From NCBI GenBank assembly GCA_903928445.1, contig CAIYRB010000097.1, positions 34,055 to 98,054 of the forward strand: a stretch of 64,000 nt of DNA, read 5' to 3'. Position numbers and translations under genes: made by a program. Position 1 is the stretch's first letter; each line of letters starts with the position of its first letter. The stretch comes from an uncultured Pseudomonadota bacterium (GTDB taxonomy: Bacteria > Bdellovibrionota_B > Oligoflexia > Oligoflexales > CAIYRB01). Below, piece by piece: positions 9,893 to 17,669 of the stretch. The notes beneath the pieces were generated by a model. It was not told the DNA's origin and did no database searches. It worked only from the letters and a program-made list of their open reading frames with translations.

Positions 9893-11158
9893 TTAGACTC
9901 CCAGAAGTAATCTGGTCGGATCTTCGACCAGCTCTTTGATTTTGACTAAAAACTGCACGGCCTCTTTACCATCAACAATGCGATGGTCATAGGACAAGGC
10001 CAGATACATCATCGGCCGAATCACCACCTGACCATTGAGCGCGATGGGGCGCTCCTCGATCTTGTGCATGCCGAGGATGGCACTTTGCGGTGGATTGAGG
10101 ATCGGGGTGGAAAGTAGCGAGCCAAAGGTACCACCATTTGAAATGGTAAATGTGCCGCCATTTAGCTGCTCAACGGTGATTTTACCGTCACGGGCCTTGC
10201 CTGCATAAAAGGCAATGGCTTGCTCGATCTCGGCCATCGACAATTTGTCGGCGTCGCGAATCACCGGCACCACCAGACCACGGTCGCCTGAGACCGCCAC
10301 ACCAAGGTCGTAATAGTCGTGGTAGACGATCTCATTGCCTTCGATCCAACCATTGATTGCCGGAAACGCCTTCAGTGCTTCGATCGCGGCGCGCACAAAG
10401 AAGCTCATAAAGCCCAGACCGATGCCGTGCTTTTCCTTAAACCCATCTTTGTATTGCTTACGCAGGTCCATCACCGCCTTCATATCCACTTCATTGAAGG
10501 TGGTGAGAATCGCGGCGGTATTTTGCGCATGAATCAAGCGCTCGGCGACCCGCCGGCGCAGCATCGACAAGGGCTCGCGGCGCTCGCCACGCGCTCCTGC
10601 GGCGGCCTGCGGCTGCGGTAATTTCAGCTCAGGACCTTTCGCTGCGGGCGCAGCAACCTTGGCCGGCGCGACTGCGGCCACTGCCACAGCGGCGCCACCT
10701 TCGAGATGATTCAACACATCGCCCTTGGTCAAACGTCCGCCTTTGCCGGTCGCCTCGATGGACTTGGGATCGATTTGATGCTCTTCAACTAAACGGCGCG
10801 CTGCTGGCATCAGCACTGGGCCACTGTCTGCGGCGGCTTTTGCAGCGGCAGGGGGCGGCGGTGGCGGTGTGACCTTCGCCGCTGCAGCCTTGTCGCTCTT
10901 GCCGGTTTTTGCCGCGCCAGCCCCAGACGTTTCCAGTCGACCGATGACTTGGCCGATCGCCACTGTAGCGCCGTCCTTGGCTAGGATCTCGAGAACGCCG
11001 TCGCTTTCCGCCACGACCTCGACGGTGGCTTTATCCGTCTCTAATTCCAGTAGGACGTCGTCGCGTTTAACGCTATCCCCCGAGGCTTTGTGCCACTTGT
11101 GGATCATCGCTTCCTGTACCGACTCGCCAACCGCTGGAACCTTGACGTCTACTGCCAT
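9893..11158 (-). CDS. sucB: Dihydrolipoyl succinyltransferase (E2 of 2-oxoglutarate dehydrogenase)
   Basis: The start at 11158 (GGAG 8 nt upstream) gives 421 residues; the longer open frame to 11296 has no family similarity. Domains in order are a single lipoyl domain with the lipoylated Lys in ETDKATVEV, a Pro/Ala linker, a peripheral subunit-binding domain ([15 protein letters not shown] to [12 protein letters not shown]), a second Ala-rich linker, and the acyltransferase core ending with [13 protein letters not shown] (catalytic His and Asp). It is the first gene of the sucB-lpdA-sucA operon. Pairing with E1o identifies it as the succinyltransferase. Confidence 0.97.
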   Translation of the reverse strand: MAVDVKVPAVGESVQEAMIHKWHKASGDSVKRDDVLLELETDKATVEVVAESDGVLEILAKDGATVAIGQVIGRLETSGAGAAKTGKSDKAAAAKVTPPPPPPAAAKAAADSGPVLMPAARRLVEEHQIDPKSIEATGKGGRLTKGDVLNHLEGGAAVAVAAVAPAKVAAPAAKGPELKLPQPQAAAGARGERREPLSMLRRRVAERLIHAQNTAAILTTFNEVDMKAVMDLRKQYKDGFKEKHGIGLGFMSFFVRAAIEALKAFPAINGWIEGNEIVYHDYYDLGVAVSGDRGLVVPVIRDADKLSMAEIEQAIAFYAGKARDGKITVEQLNGGTFTISNGGTFGSLLSTPILNPPQSAILGMHKIEERPIALNGQVVIRPMMYLALSYDHRIVDGKEAVQFLVKIKELVEDPTRLLLGV

Positions 11159-11246
11159 GCCATTTGCTCCGGAGAAAAACTGGGCAACACCCAACAAGCG
11201 CAATCCCGACCGCCTCGCCCCCGAGTGTACCCAACTGGGTCGGACG

Positions 11247-11274
11247 TTGCAAAGCCTGCCGGGCGGTCTATACT
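11247..11274 (+). promoter_or_regulatory. Candidate sigma-70 promoter of the MscS gene
   Basis: TTGCAA (11247-11252) and TATACT (11269-11274) are separated by 16 bp, about 57 bp before the ATG at 11332. They lie in the 173-bp gap between the divergent suc operon and the channel gene. This is a match by eye only. Confidence 0.5.
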
Positions 11275-11331
11275 CGAGGCGATGCCACTCGTCCACGACG
11301 ACTCCTTACGGACCCAGGGGAAACACCGACG

Positions 11332-12456
11332 ATGTCTGAACAGCTAGCCGACGCCCCCTCCTTAGCCGAACGCCTTCTCCACCTTTCCCAGTATGATTTG
11401 GCCAAAGACATCCCCTTGCTCGAAGTGCATTTTTTGAGCAATTCAATCTATGCCTACATCCTGACCGTCATGAGCTTTCTCTTGCTCTGGCCGGCCTTCA
11501 GCTGGCTGCGTCGCTACCTGGTGCGGCGCTCCGGGGCTTTGGCCGCAGCCTACCCAAGAAGTTTTTGGGTCTTCGCCCAGACCTTTCTTTGCCAGATCAA
11601 ACCATCGACCCTGACGCTGCTGGCTTTCTATTGTTCGACCAAGCGCTTGGCGATGTCGCCACCGCTTGAGCGTGGCATCTATTTGATCACCACCGCGGTG
11701 GTGACCATCCAGGTCGTCCAGCTGCTCGGTGAGATCGTCCGCGCCTTGATTATGCGCACGCGGGGCGGCAAAAGCGATGACCCGGTGATGCGCAACACCA
11801 CCAACAACCTCACCACAATCGCACTGGTGGCGCTGTGGATCGCAGGGGTCCTCTTCTTTATGGATAATGCGGGGTACAATGTATCGACTTTTGTCGGTGG
11901 CCTGGGCATCGGCGCCGTCGCCATCGCCCTGGCGGCACAGGCGATCCTTGGCGACACCTTCAGCTCCTTTGCCATCGCCTTGGACAAACCCTTCGAACCA
12001 GGCGATTTTATCAATGTCGATAACCTTCAGGGAACCGTCGAGCATATCGGCCTAAAGACGACTCGCATCCGTAGCATCGGGGGCGAACTACTCGTCTTCT
12101 CTAACTCGGATCTAACCAAGTCGCGCATTCGCAACTTTAAGCGCATGGAACAGCGACGGGCGAGTCTCAAGATCCTGGTTCACCCCGAGACCCCAAACCA
12201 CAAGATCAAACTCGTGCCGGACTTGTTGAAGGCTGCGGTCGAAGGCCGCAGCCAGACCAAGTTAAGCCAGGCCGGCTTCACCTCGATCAGCGAGGTCGGA
12301 CTGACTTTTGATGCTGTCTATTATGTATTAAGCGATGACTACCCACTGTTTGTCAAAGCCCAGCAGGAGATCAACTATCAGCTGCTCGACAGCTTCGCCA
12401 AAGAAGGGATAAAACTGGCCTATAACCCGACCAATGCCATCGTTTTCAGCACCTAA
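11332..12456 (+). CDS. MscS-family mechanosensitive ion channel
   Basis: The start at 11332 follows an AGGGG sequence (spacing about 12) and yields 374 residues. Several N-terminal hydrophobic segments are followed by the pore helix and beta domain typical of MscS: GGLGIGAVAIALAAQAILGD with small residues packed in the pore helix, then KPFEPGDFI, GTVEHIGLKTTRIR, and SNSDLTKSRIRNFKR. A mixed alpha/beta C-terminal domain follows. Such channels open on membrane tension during hypo-osmotic shock. Its 3' end lies 55 bp before the hydrolase-like lipoprotein gene, so the two may be co-transcribed. Confidence 0.93.
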   Translation: MSEQLADAPSLAERLLHLSQYDLAKDIPLLEVHFLSNSIYAYILTVMSFLLLWPAFSWLRRYLVRRSGALAAAYPRSFWVFAQTFLCQIKPSTLTLLAFYCSTKRLAMSPPLERGIYLITTAVVTIQVVQLLGEIVRALIMRTRGGKSDDPVMRNTTNNLTTIALVALWIAGVLFFMDNAGYNVSTFVGGLGIGAVAIALAAQAILGDTFSSFAIALDKPFEPGDFINVDNLQGTVEHIGLKTTRIRSIGGELLVFSNSDLTKSRIRNFKRMEQRRASLKILVHPETPNHKIKLVPDLLKAAVEGRSQTKLSQAGFTSISEVGLTFDAVYYVLSDDYPLFVKAQQEINYQLLDSFAKEGIKLAYNPTNAIVFST

Positions 12457-12511
12457 AATCCCTAGGCTGGCAGCATCTGTCCCGCCTCGTCACTGCGCTA
12501 AAGAGGTCTTG

Positions 12512-13390
12512 ATGCGACTCCGTTTGCTGGCTATGCTACTCACCGCCGGTTCTGTCCATGCCTGCGCCAGCCTGCATGAAGAGCCGAGTCAAACCGAGCA
12601 TATCTCGGTCGATTCTGCGGCAGACTTTAAGCCAACAGAATACGTCTCGGCCAGCGGCCTCGGCGATTACCAGGCTGGAGTCACTAAGGCCAAGGGCGAG
12701 TGGATCAGCTGCCGTCTAAAGAACGCGCGTGCCACCGTACTGCTGATGCATGGCGATCACCAAGGCTATGACCCCGTCAAGTTTTGCCATGGCTGGCACG
12801 CCCAAGCCTTTCTGGCCACCGGTTACGACGTCGTGACGATCAACCGCCCCGGCTTTGGCGCTTCCAGTGGTGCTGCTGATTTCACCGGCACGCCGTCCAT
12901 CGCCGCAGTACTAGCCGTCCTGCCCACGGCGATCAAAACGGCGAGTTTACCGCACCCGGTGACCGGAGTATGGGGCTACGGGAGCGCCGCCGCTGCCGCC
13001 GCCATCGTTTCTAAACATCTAAAAGGACTTAATTTTATGATTGTTGGTGGAGGCATCTACGACTACGAAGAGGCGCTTCGCACCAGCACCGACCCGGCCA
13101 CCAAAGCCGATATTGAGAGCATTAAAAAGCTCGGCGGTGACAAGGCAATCGAAGAGCGATCGGTTGCCTATGAGACCACCGGATTACCACCCACCATCGC
13201 TATCTACCACGGCGCCAAAGATAGCGTAGCCCCTGTCGCTCAGGCCAAGGCATTTGTCGACGCTTTGGCAAGCAGCGGCCATTATAAAACGTCCTACCAA
13301 CTGCTCGATGGGCAAAGCCACGACCTGCCCTGGGTCTATCATCGGCATGTGCTCGAGGCGATCATTCAGGGTCTGAATCCCAAGGACTAA
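12512..13390 (+). CDS. Exported alpha/beta-hydrolase-like protein, probable lipoprotein
   Basis: The start at 12512 has AAGAGG 6 nt upstream. The 292-residue protein begins with a signal sequence ending SVHACAS, an imperfect lipobox. The body has an alpha/beta-hydrolase layout: an oxyanion-type VLLMHGDHQGYDP, NRPGFGASSG, a candidate acid in YHGAKDSVAP and a candidate His in LLDGQSHDLPW. At the nucleophile elbow the sequence reads VWGYGSAAAA, so the Gly-x-Ser-x-Gly pattern is not intact: the nucleophile position is Gly if aligned strictly. It may use the adjacent Ser or be catalytically dead. Substrate unknown. Confidence 0.75.
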   Translation: MRLRLLAMLLTAGSVHACASLHEEPSQTEHISVDSAADFKPTEYVSASGLGDYQAGVTKAKGEWISCRLKNARATVLLMHGDHQGYDPVKFCHGWHAQAFLATGYDVVTINRPGFGASSGAADFTGTPSIAAVLAVLPTAIKTASLPHPVTGVWGYGSAAAAAAIVSKHLKGLNFMIVGGGIYDYEEALRTSTDPATKADIESIKKLGGDKAIEERSVAYETTGLPPTIAIYHGAKDSVAPVAQAKAFVDALASSGHYKTSYQLLDGQSHDLPWVYHRHVLEAIIQGLNPKD

Positions 13391-13419
13391 ATCCGGTAAC
13401 GCCCTCGGGCCGAGGTGCG

Positions 13420-13773
13420 TCACTCGTCGTAGGGATTTTCATAGAAGACGTACTGGGTTGAGTAGTCGCTGACCTCGAAGTACAGCTTCTTTTCGTCTTC
13501 ATCCTGCTTGAAGTTGAAGTTCTTATCAAGGACGCCGTAGCCAAAGCGGTAAGCCCGGGACGTCGTCGGGTCGTTGGTCGCTGTCGCCGTCGTCATCTTA
13601 TCGATTTTAACAAACCGATAGAGAACCTTGCCTTCACTAATAACGTCGAGCACACCGTTGGTTCCGGTCCAGTTCTGGAAACTGCGTGAGATCTTGTTTT
13701 GCGTTTCTTTGGTGCAGGCAAACGTTGCAACCGCCAACAAGGCAACCAGCAGGGGCTTTCTAATGATCAACAC
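13420..13773 (-). CDS. Small lipoprotein of unknown function
   Basis: The start is GTG at 13773 or TTG at 13770, both downstream of GCGAGG. The much longer open frame to 14040 overlaps the NUDIX gene and carries no signal before residue 90. The chosen protein has about 117 residues, a hydrophobic leader (LLVALLAVATFAC) and a mature part rich in Lys, Asp, Phe and Tyr, with paired beta-like segments (VLYRFVKID, LYFEVSDYSTQYVFYE). I do not recognise a family. It is convergent with the hydrolase-like gene, 29 bp apart, and downstream of the NUDIX gene on the same strand. Confidence 0.6.
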   Translation of the reverse strand: MLIIRKPLLVALLAVATFACTKETQNKISRSFQNWTGTNGVLDVISEGKVLYRFVKIDKMTTATATNDPTTSRAYRFGYGVLDKNFNFKQDEDEKKLYFEVSDYSTQYVFYENPYDE

Positions 13774-13846
13774 GAGACCTCGCCAGATCTGAAGAGATAA
13801 ATGAACATGCCACGACACCACCGAGCCCATAGAGTAATCGAGAAAT

Positions 13847-14479
13847 TCATTCCAGTGAAGCGCTATGGAGGATGTGCGCCGTAAGGCCCCAAATATTGCC
13901 ACCGGGGACTGGGTAGCTGTGCGCCAAGCGCCAGTTGCCAAAGATATTAAACGAAAATCCACGCCCCTGACCGCGTGCCACCGATGGCCACGGGACGGCG
14001 AAAACGGCTTCGACTTCGGCCATCGCCATGACCAGATCATCTGGCCGAACGGCTGCCATGGCTACCACCGGATAAACCGGCTGGCGGTCCAGAGCCGTCA
14101 CCGGCGGCAGTGTCCCGACGATGGTCACAGCTTCGGGAGCCACGCCCAGCTCTTCTTGCAACTCCCTGATCGCGGTCGCTGCTGGCGACAGATCCTGCGG
14201 ATCAGACCTGCCGCCGGCAAAGCTGATTTGTCCCCGGTGTGATCGCAGCTGCACTGAGCGCTTGGTGAACAGCAGTTCAGCCGGAGATCCTGGAGTCTGC
14301 GGCGGTACAAACAGCATCATCACGGCGCTCGGACGCTTGGCCCGAGCAGTATCTCCGGTATTGACCTGCGTCAACTTCGCCCACGGCACGACATCGCCCT
14401 TTAGCCCGACGACTTGGCGCGGCAAACTCTCCGGAGGAAAAGCCTCCAGACGAGGCCAAGGCTCAGCGGGTGGGCACAT
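13847..14479 (-). CDS. NUDIX hydrolase, coenzyme A pyrophosphatase type
   Basis: This 210-residue protein contains the CoA-pyrophosphatase signature, close to LLTxRSxxLRxHxGQxxFPGG: LLFTKRSVQLRSHRGQISF followed by AGG. A NUDIX box with RELQEELGV follows, in which the first Glu of the classic box is Asp. Such enzymes (NudL/CoAse) hydrolyse CoA and its derivatives to phosphopantetheine and 3',5'-ADP using Mg or Mn. The 5' end overlaps the bactofilin gene by 17 nt, with a possible AAGGGG site about 11 nt before the ATG. It thus forms an operon with bactofilin and probably the small lipoprotein. Confidence 0.88.
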   Translation of the reverse strand: MCPPAEPWPRLEAFPPESLPRQVVGLKGDVVPWAKLTQVNTGDTARAKRPSAVMMLFVPPQTPGSPAELLFTKRSVQLRSHRGQISFAGGRSDPQDLSPAATAIRELQEELGVAPEAVTIVGTLPPVTALDRQPVYPVVAMAAVRPDDLVMAMAEVEAVFAVPWPSVARGQGRGFSFNIFGNWRLAHSYPVPGGNIWGLTAHILHSASLE

Positions 14480-15008
14480 GGACGTCCGGCCCCTTGTTCG
14501 GGCTTAGGTCGATCCGAGCATCGCGTTCGATGAGCGGACCAACTCCCAATGCCGACTCGGCCTTTGGTCCTTTTTGGCCCAAGACCACCTTTGGCGCGGC
14601 GCGGCCGATTTCAGCAATGGCAGTACCCGTTGGCGCCATGCTTGCTCGACCATTGAATTGCGCACCCTCACGGATGATCAGAATCGGCGTCGAAATATCC
14701 CCCTCGACTCGGCTTGAGGCCGCTAATTCAACCCGGCCTGAGGCGATCAGTTTGCCGCGCAGAGTTCCTTGGATCACCACCTCCTCGGCCTTCACTTCGG
14801 CGGTGATCACTGCGTCCTCCTCAATGATGAGCAGGCCCTCGGAGATGAGTTGGCCTTCGATCTTGGCGCCAATTCGGCTGGATCCACGGCAGTGCAGTTT
14901 ACCGGAGAAGTGACAACCACTCGTCAGAATCGTCACGGCGCCGTGATCGCGCGGGACTCCAGGCTTCTTCATTTTACCGCCGGAAACGACCTTGGCAGAT
15001 GTAAACAT
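14463..15008 (-). CDS. Bactofilin family cytoskeletal protein
   Basis: This 181-residue protein has a bactofilin (DUF583) core of short beta-strand repeats: SGKLHCRGSSRIGAKIEG, GLLIIEEDAVITAEVKAEE, GTLRGKLIASGRVELAASS and RVEGDISTPILIIREGAQF, with disordered ends. Bactofilins polymerise without nucleotide and organise cell shape, motility machinery or cell-wall synthesis. AGGAG lies upstream of the ATG. The gene is divergent from the hypothetical gene at 15086 and translationally overlaps the downstream NUDIX gene. Confidence 0.93.
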   Translation of the reverse strand: MFTSAKVVSGGKMKKPGVPRDHGAVTILTSGCHFSGKLHCRGSSRIGAKIEGQLISEGLLIIEEDAVITAEVKAEEVVIQGTLRGKLIASGRVELAASSRVEGDISTPILIIREGAQFNGRASMAPTGTAIAEIGRAAPKVVLGQKGPKAESALGVGPLIERDARIDLSPNKGPDVHVPTR

Positions 15009-15085
15009 ACGCTACTCCTAAAGCATGAAGACCGAAAGGACGTGTCACGAACCACCCAGCGAGGGGACTTGAGGCCAACGGTGCT

Positions 15086-15895
15086 ATGATGTCGAACAGG
15101 GTGCAGCAGGCGAAGCTAAAGAGGAGTCTGAGGAGGACTATGTTGTCGCACCGTCCATCGCGGAGTCGTACTCCCAGTGTACCACGAATTTATGCCACGT
15201 CGATCACCACGCCGGCATTCAGGTGGCTCCACGAAGAAGGCTGGGACGGACGGCAGCTTCAGGCCTTTGCCCAGCTCCGCGAGGCTCCAGCCGCGCCGCT
15301 GTATGCACCGCCACCTTTGGTCCGAACACCAAGAAAGCCGACTCCCCTCACTGTTGGCCGGTGGTTGCTCACGCCGCCACTCCTCGGACAAGGCCCCGCT
15401 ACCGACGGCGAGCCAGAATTGGTGCGTGGTATCGCCGAAGCACAGCTGACGCAGACCCAATTCACAACGCTCACGATCCTCGTGTCGCCGCCTCGGCAGC
15501 AATTTTTGAGTTGGGGCAACGACCAAGACAAAGCAGCCCTAACACTGCTGATCTCCGCCTTGATCCTCATCTCCCAAGCCGATCAGGTCCGCTTGCTGCC
15601 CCTGCACGCCGGCTGCCTGCCAGGCCTTGCGCAGCTTGGGCTAAGCCATCAAAGCCGGGACCTCTGGGTGCCGCTGCACAGCCTGTCACTCCTAAGCGGA
15701 GGACCCAGTCACACCCACCTACGCAGCATCGACATCGATCCAGGCGAATGGTGGACCTTAGCTGATGCTGCTGCCGCGCGCAGTACCCTGTCCTATCTAG
15801 AAAAGCGCCTAGTGACCTTAAACAAGGCCGCTGAGCGCGCCTTTAGCGATCGCAAACGACCAGGCCTGCTGCGACTTTTTTCCCGGCGGCCCTAA
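15086..15895 (+). CDS. Hypothetical protein, possibly a degenerate DUF58/vWA-like protein
   Basis: The 269-residue frame is preceded by no perfect site. ATG at 15086 and ATG at 15140 (AGGAGG only 3 nt upstream) are both possible starts. The N-terminal third is basic and Pro-rich. The middle, from FTTLTILVSPPRQQFLSW through DKAALTLLISALILISQADQ, has the strand-helix rhythm of the von Willebrand A part of DUF58 proteins. The metal-binding Asp-x-Ser-x-Ser is replaced by Val-Ser-Pro-Pro-Arg. The resemblance is weak and no AAA/MoxR partner is nearby. Function unknown. Confidence 0.55.
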   Translation: MMSNRVQQAKLKRSLRRTMLSHRPSRSRTPSVPRIYATSITTPAFRWLHEEGWDGRQLQAFAQLREAPAAPLYAPPPLVRTPRKPTPLTVGRWLLTPPLLGQGPATDGEPELVRGIAEAQLTQTQFTTLTILVSPPRQQFLSWGNDQDKAALTLLISALILISQADQVRLLPLHAGCLPGLAQLGLSHQSRDLWVPLHSLSLLSGGPSHTHLRSIDIDPGEWWTLADAAAARSTLSYLEKRLVTLNKAAERAFSDRKRPGLLRLFSRRP

Positions 15896-15906
15896 GCTTC
15901 AGCAGT

Positions 15907-16317
15907 CTAAATATCCGACTGCTGCGTCACTTCATCATCATCATCGTCGTCCCGGCTTGGATCCGGCGGCGGAGCGCCACCGCTACCACTGCCTTTTGCA
16001 GCTCGCGGCTTCTTCGGCTTGTCCTCGTCGGCCCCCTCGGGAAACCAATTGAGCAGGATGCTCGAGATCTCACGTCCTTGTTTGGCGCTTGAGATATTGA
16101 ATTTGCTCTGCTGCTTGTAAATACCACCGCGCTTTTGGTAGCGACGAATCGACACCTTAGGCGCTTCATACTCATTGGTCTTCTTGTTGAGCTCTTGGAA
16201 CAGATACATAATCGTCGTCCAGTTGCCGCGGGTCAAAATAACCTTTTGCAGCTCCTTGAGGACGTTGCGATCATCCTGGTAGAACGAGATCGTCAGGTCA
16301 TCGATGGTCTCAGACAT
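15907..16317 (-). CDS. Conserved-looking hypothetical protein with acidic tail
   Basis: This 136-residue protein has a compact alpha/beta N-terminal part (DDLTISFYQDDRNVLKEL) and a basic segment, SIRRYQKRGGIYKQQSKF, followed by NISSAKQGREISSILLNWF. It ends in a disordered, strongly acidic tail containing six consecutive Asp. The basic patch and acidic tail suggest nucleic-acid or protein binding. I do not recognise a named family. The gene lies downstream of rplM-rpsI on the same strand, separated by the terminator at 16355-16387. Confidence 0.7.
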   Translation of the reverse strand: MSETIDDLTISFYQDDRNVLKELQKVILTRGNWTTIMYLFQELNKKTNEYEAPKVSIRRYQKRGGIYKQQSKFNISSAKQGREISSILLNWFPEGADEDKPKKPRAAKGSGSGGAPPPDPSRDDDDDDEVTQQSDI

Positions 16318-16354
16318 GGGCCGGGCATTCCTCTCAAGAAAAAGCCACTTGCGA

Positions 16355-16387
16355 AAAGAGCCGCTCCGTTTTGCGGGGCGGCTCTTT
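16355..16387 (-). terminator. Intrinsic terminator of the rplM-rpsI operon
   Basis: AAAGAGCCGC (16355-16364) pairs perfectly with GCGGCTCTTT (16378-16387) around a short loop. Read on the minus strand it ends in CTTTTCGC, just 9 bp after the rpsI stop at 16396. Confidence 0.8.
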
Positions 16388-16395
16388 CGTCTTGA

Positions 16396-16788
16396 TTAAC
16401 GCTTGCTGTACTGGAAGCGTTTCCGAGCGCCAGGTTGACCCGGCAGCTTACGTTCTTTCTTGCGCGAGTCGCGCGTCAAAAGTCCGGCTTTCTTCAGCAC
16501 CTTGCGGGCTTCAAGGTCGCCGTTGGCGAGAGCCCGGGAGATCGCGTGGCGAATCGCGCCGGCTTGGCCCGATAGACCGCCACCGATGACGTTGATCCGG
16601 ATATCGTACTGGCCAACGCTGTTCGTCAGCTCGAGCGGCTGCATAATCACCATCTTCGAGGTGGCTCGCAGGTAGTACTCATCCATCGTGCGTTTGTTGA
16701 TCGTGATCTCACCCTTACCAGGCTTCATCCAGATCCGAGCAATCGCTGATTTGCGCTTGCCAACGGTGTGTAGGTATTTCGGCGCCAT
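16396..16788 (-). CDS. rpsI: 30S ribosomal protein S9
   Basis: This 130-residue protein matches uS9 over its length: [19 protein letters not shown], the [20 protein letters not shown] segment, [12 protein letters not shown], and the invariant C-terminal FQYSKR that reaches toward the P-site tRNA. The basic composition and 130-residue length are normal. It follows rplM by 40 bp, the conserved rplM-rpsI arrangement, and is closed by the terminator just downstream. Confidence 0.98.
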   Translation of the reverse strand: MAPKYLHTVGKRKSAIARIWMKPGKGEITINKRTMDEYYLRATSKMVIMQPLELTNSVGQYDIRINVIGGGLSGQAGAIRHAISRALANGDLEARKVLKKAGLLTRDSRKKERKLPGQPGARKRFQYSKR

Positions 16789-16828
16789 GCTTTAGTATCC
16801 CTCTATCGTCCAGAGCAATGAATGCGGT

Positions 16829-17281
16829 TTAGGTCTTAACGGTCGCGGAACGGTCCAGACCAACAGCCACGGGCTTTTGGCCCTCTTGGCCATGCTGATC
16901 GTCGGGGTATACGCGCAGGTTGGTCAGCAGCTGACGACCAAGCTTGGTCTTCGGCAGCATACCTTTGACGGCGATCGACAACAGGCGGTCAGGGTGCTTG
17001 GCCAGCAAATCCTGGGCCGAAGTCTGCTTGATCCCGCCCATGAAGCCGGTGTGATGATGGTAAAACTTGTCAGCCCACTTGTTACCCGTCAATTTCACTT
17101 TCGCGCAATTGATGACGATGACGTTATCACCGGTATCGAGGTAAGGGACGAAAGTCGGCTTGTTCTTGCCGCGAAGGACATGGGCAATCTGCGAGGCCAA
17201 GCGACCAAGAGTCTGGTCCTTCGCATCGACGATGACCCATTTTTTAGTAAAATCAGAAGGCTTAATGCTGTGCGTCTTCAT
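16829..17281 (-). CDS. rplM: 50S ribosomal protein L13
   Basis: This 150-residue protein matches uL13: WVIVDAKDQTLGRLASQIA near the N-terminus, then VPYLDTGDNVIVINCAKVK, HHTGFMGGIKQ and AVKGMLPKTKLGRQLLTNL. uL13 is an early-assembly 23S rRNA-binding protein. It is the first gene of the rplM-rpsI operon, with a promoter candidate at 17314-17343 and a short leader. Confidence 0.98.
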   Translation of the reverse strand: MKTHSIKPSDFTKKWVIVDAKDQTLGRLASQIAHVLRGKNKPTFVPYLDTGDNVIVINCAKVKLTGNKWADKFYHHHTGFMGGIKQTSAQDLLAKHPDRLLSIAVKGMLPKTKLGRQLLTNLRVYPDDQHGQEGQKPVAVGLDRSATVKT

Positions 17282-17669
17282 TTCTCAACCACTCCAAGAT
17301 TCAGAGAAGCGAGACTATATATGAAGGAATTCCGGACGGTCAACAGCTGATCGGAGAAGTCCTGATATTTACCCGGACTTTTCTCATAACTAGCCAAGAG
17401 TACTAGCTAAAGCATCCGCGACGCCGCCAGACCACAGGATTTGCCACCGGCACAGCCCAATTGCTTCGACTCGGAGGCCCCTCAGGTCCTGCGAACCAGT
17501 GGGTGCGGGGCTCCCGCGCTCCAAGTATTGGTTGCAATAGGCTTGACTCTGGCTCGGGTTCGGCGCTTACTTATTAATATAAATGTTGGAATTGACAGAT
17601 CCTGCGCGGCCTGCGCCCCATCGTTGTGACATCAAGCTAAGCTGAGATTGTTTGGAGGGCGGTTAGCGC
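17282..17669. other. Intergenic region between rplM and the deiminase-like gene
   Basis: About 388 bases lie between divergent genes. The rplM promoter is at the left end. An imperfect hairpin with a 3' T-rich end (about 17354-17385, GAGAAGTCC pairing with GGACTTTTCTC) sits upstream of that promoter. The right third contains TTATTAATATAAAT, which may belong to the promoter of the deiminase-like gene, but I could not pair it with a -35 box. No ORF or tRNA is supported. Confidence 0.45.
17314..17343 (-). promoter_or_regulatory. Candidate sigma-70 promoter of rplM-rpsI
   Basis: On the minus strand, TTGACC (17343-17338) and TATAGT (17319-17314) are separated by 18 bp and lie about 33 bp before the rplM ATG. 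Both hexamers match five of six consensus positions. Confidence 0.7.

Noticed and set aside
11443..12045. Open frame of 200 codons on the minus strand
   Set aside because: Antisense to the MscS channel gene.
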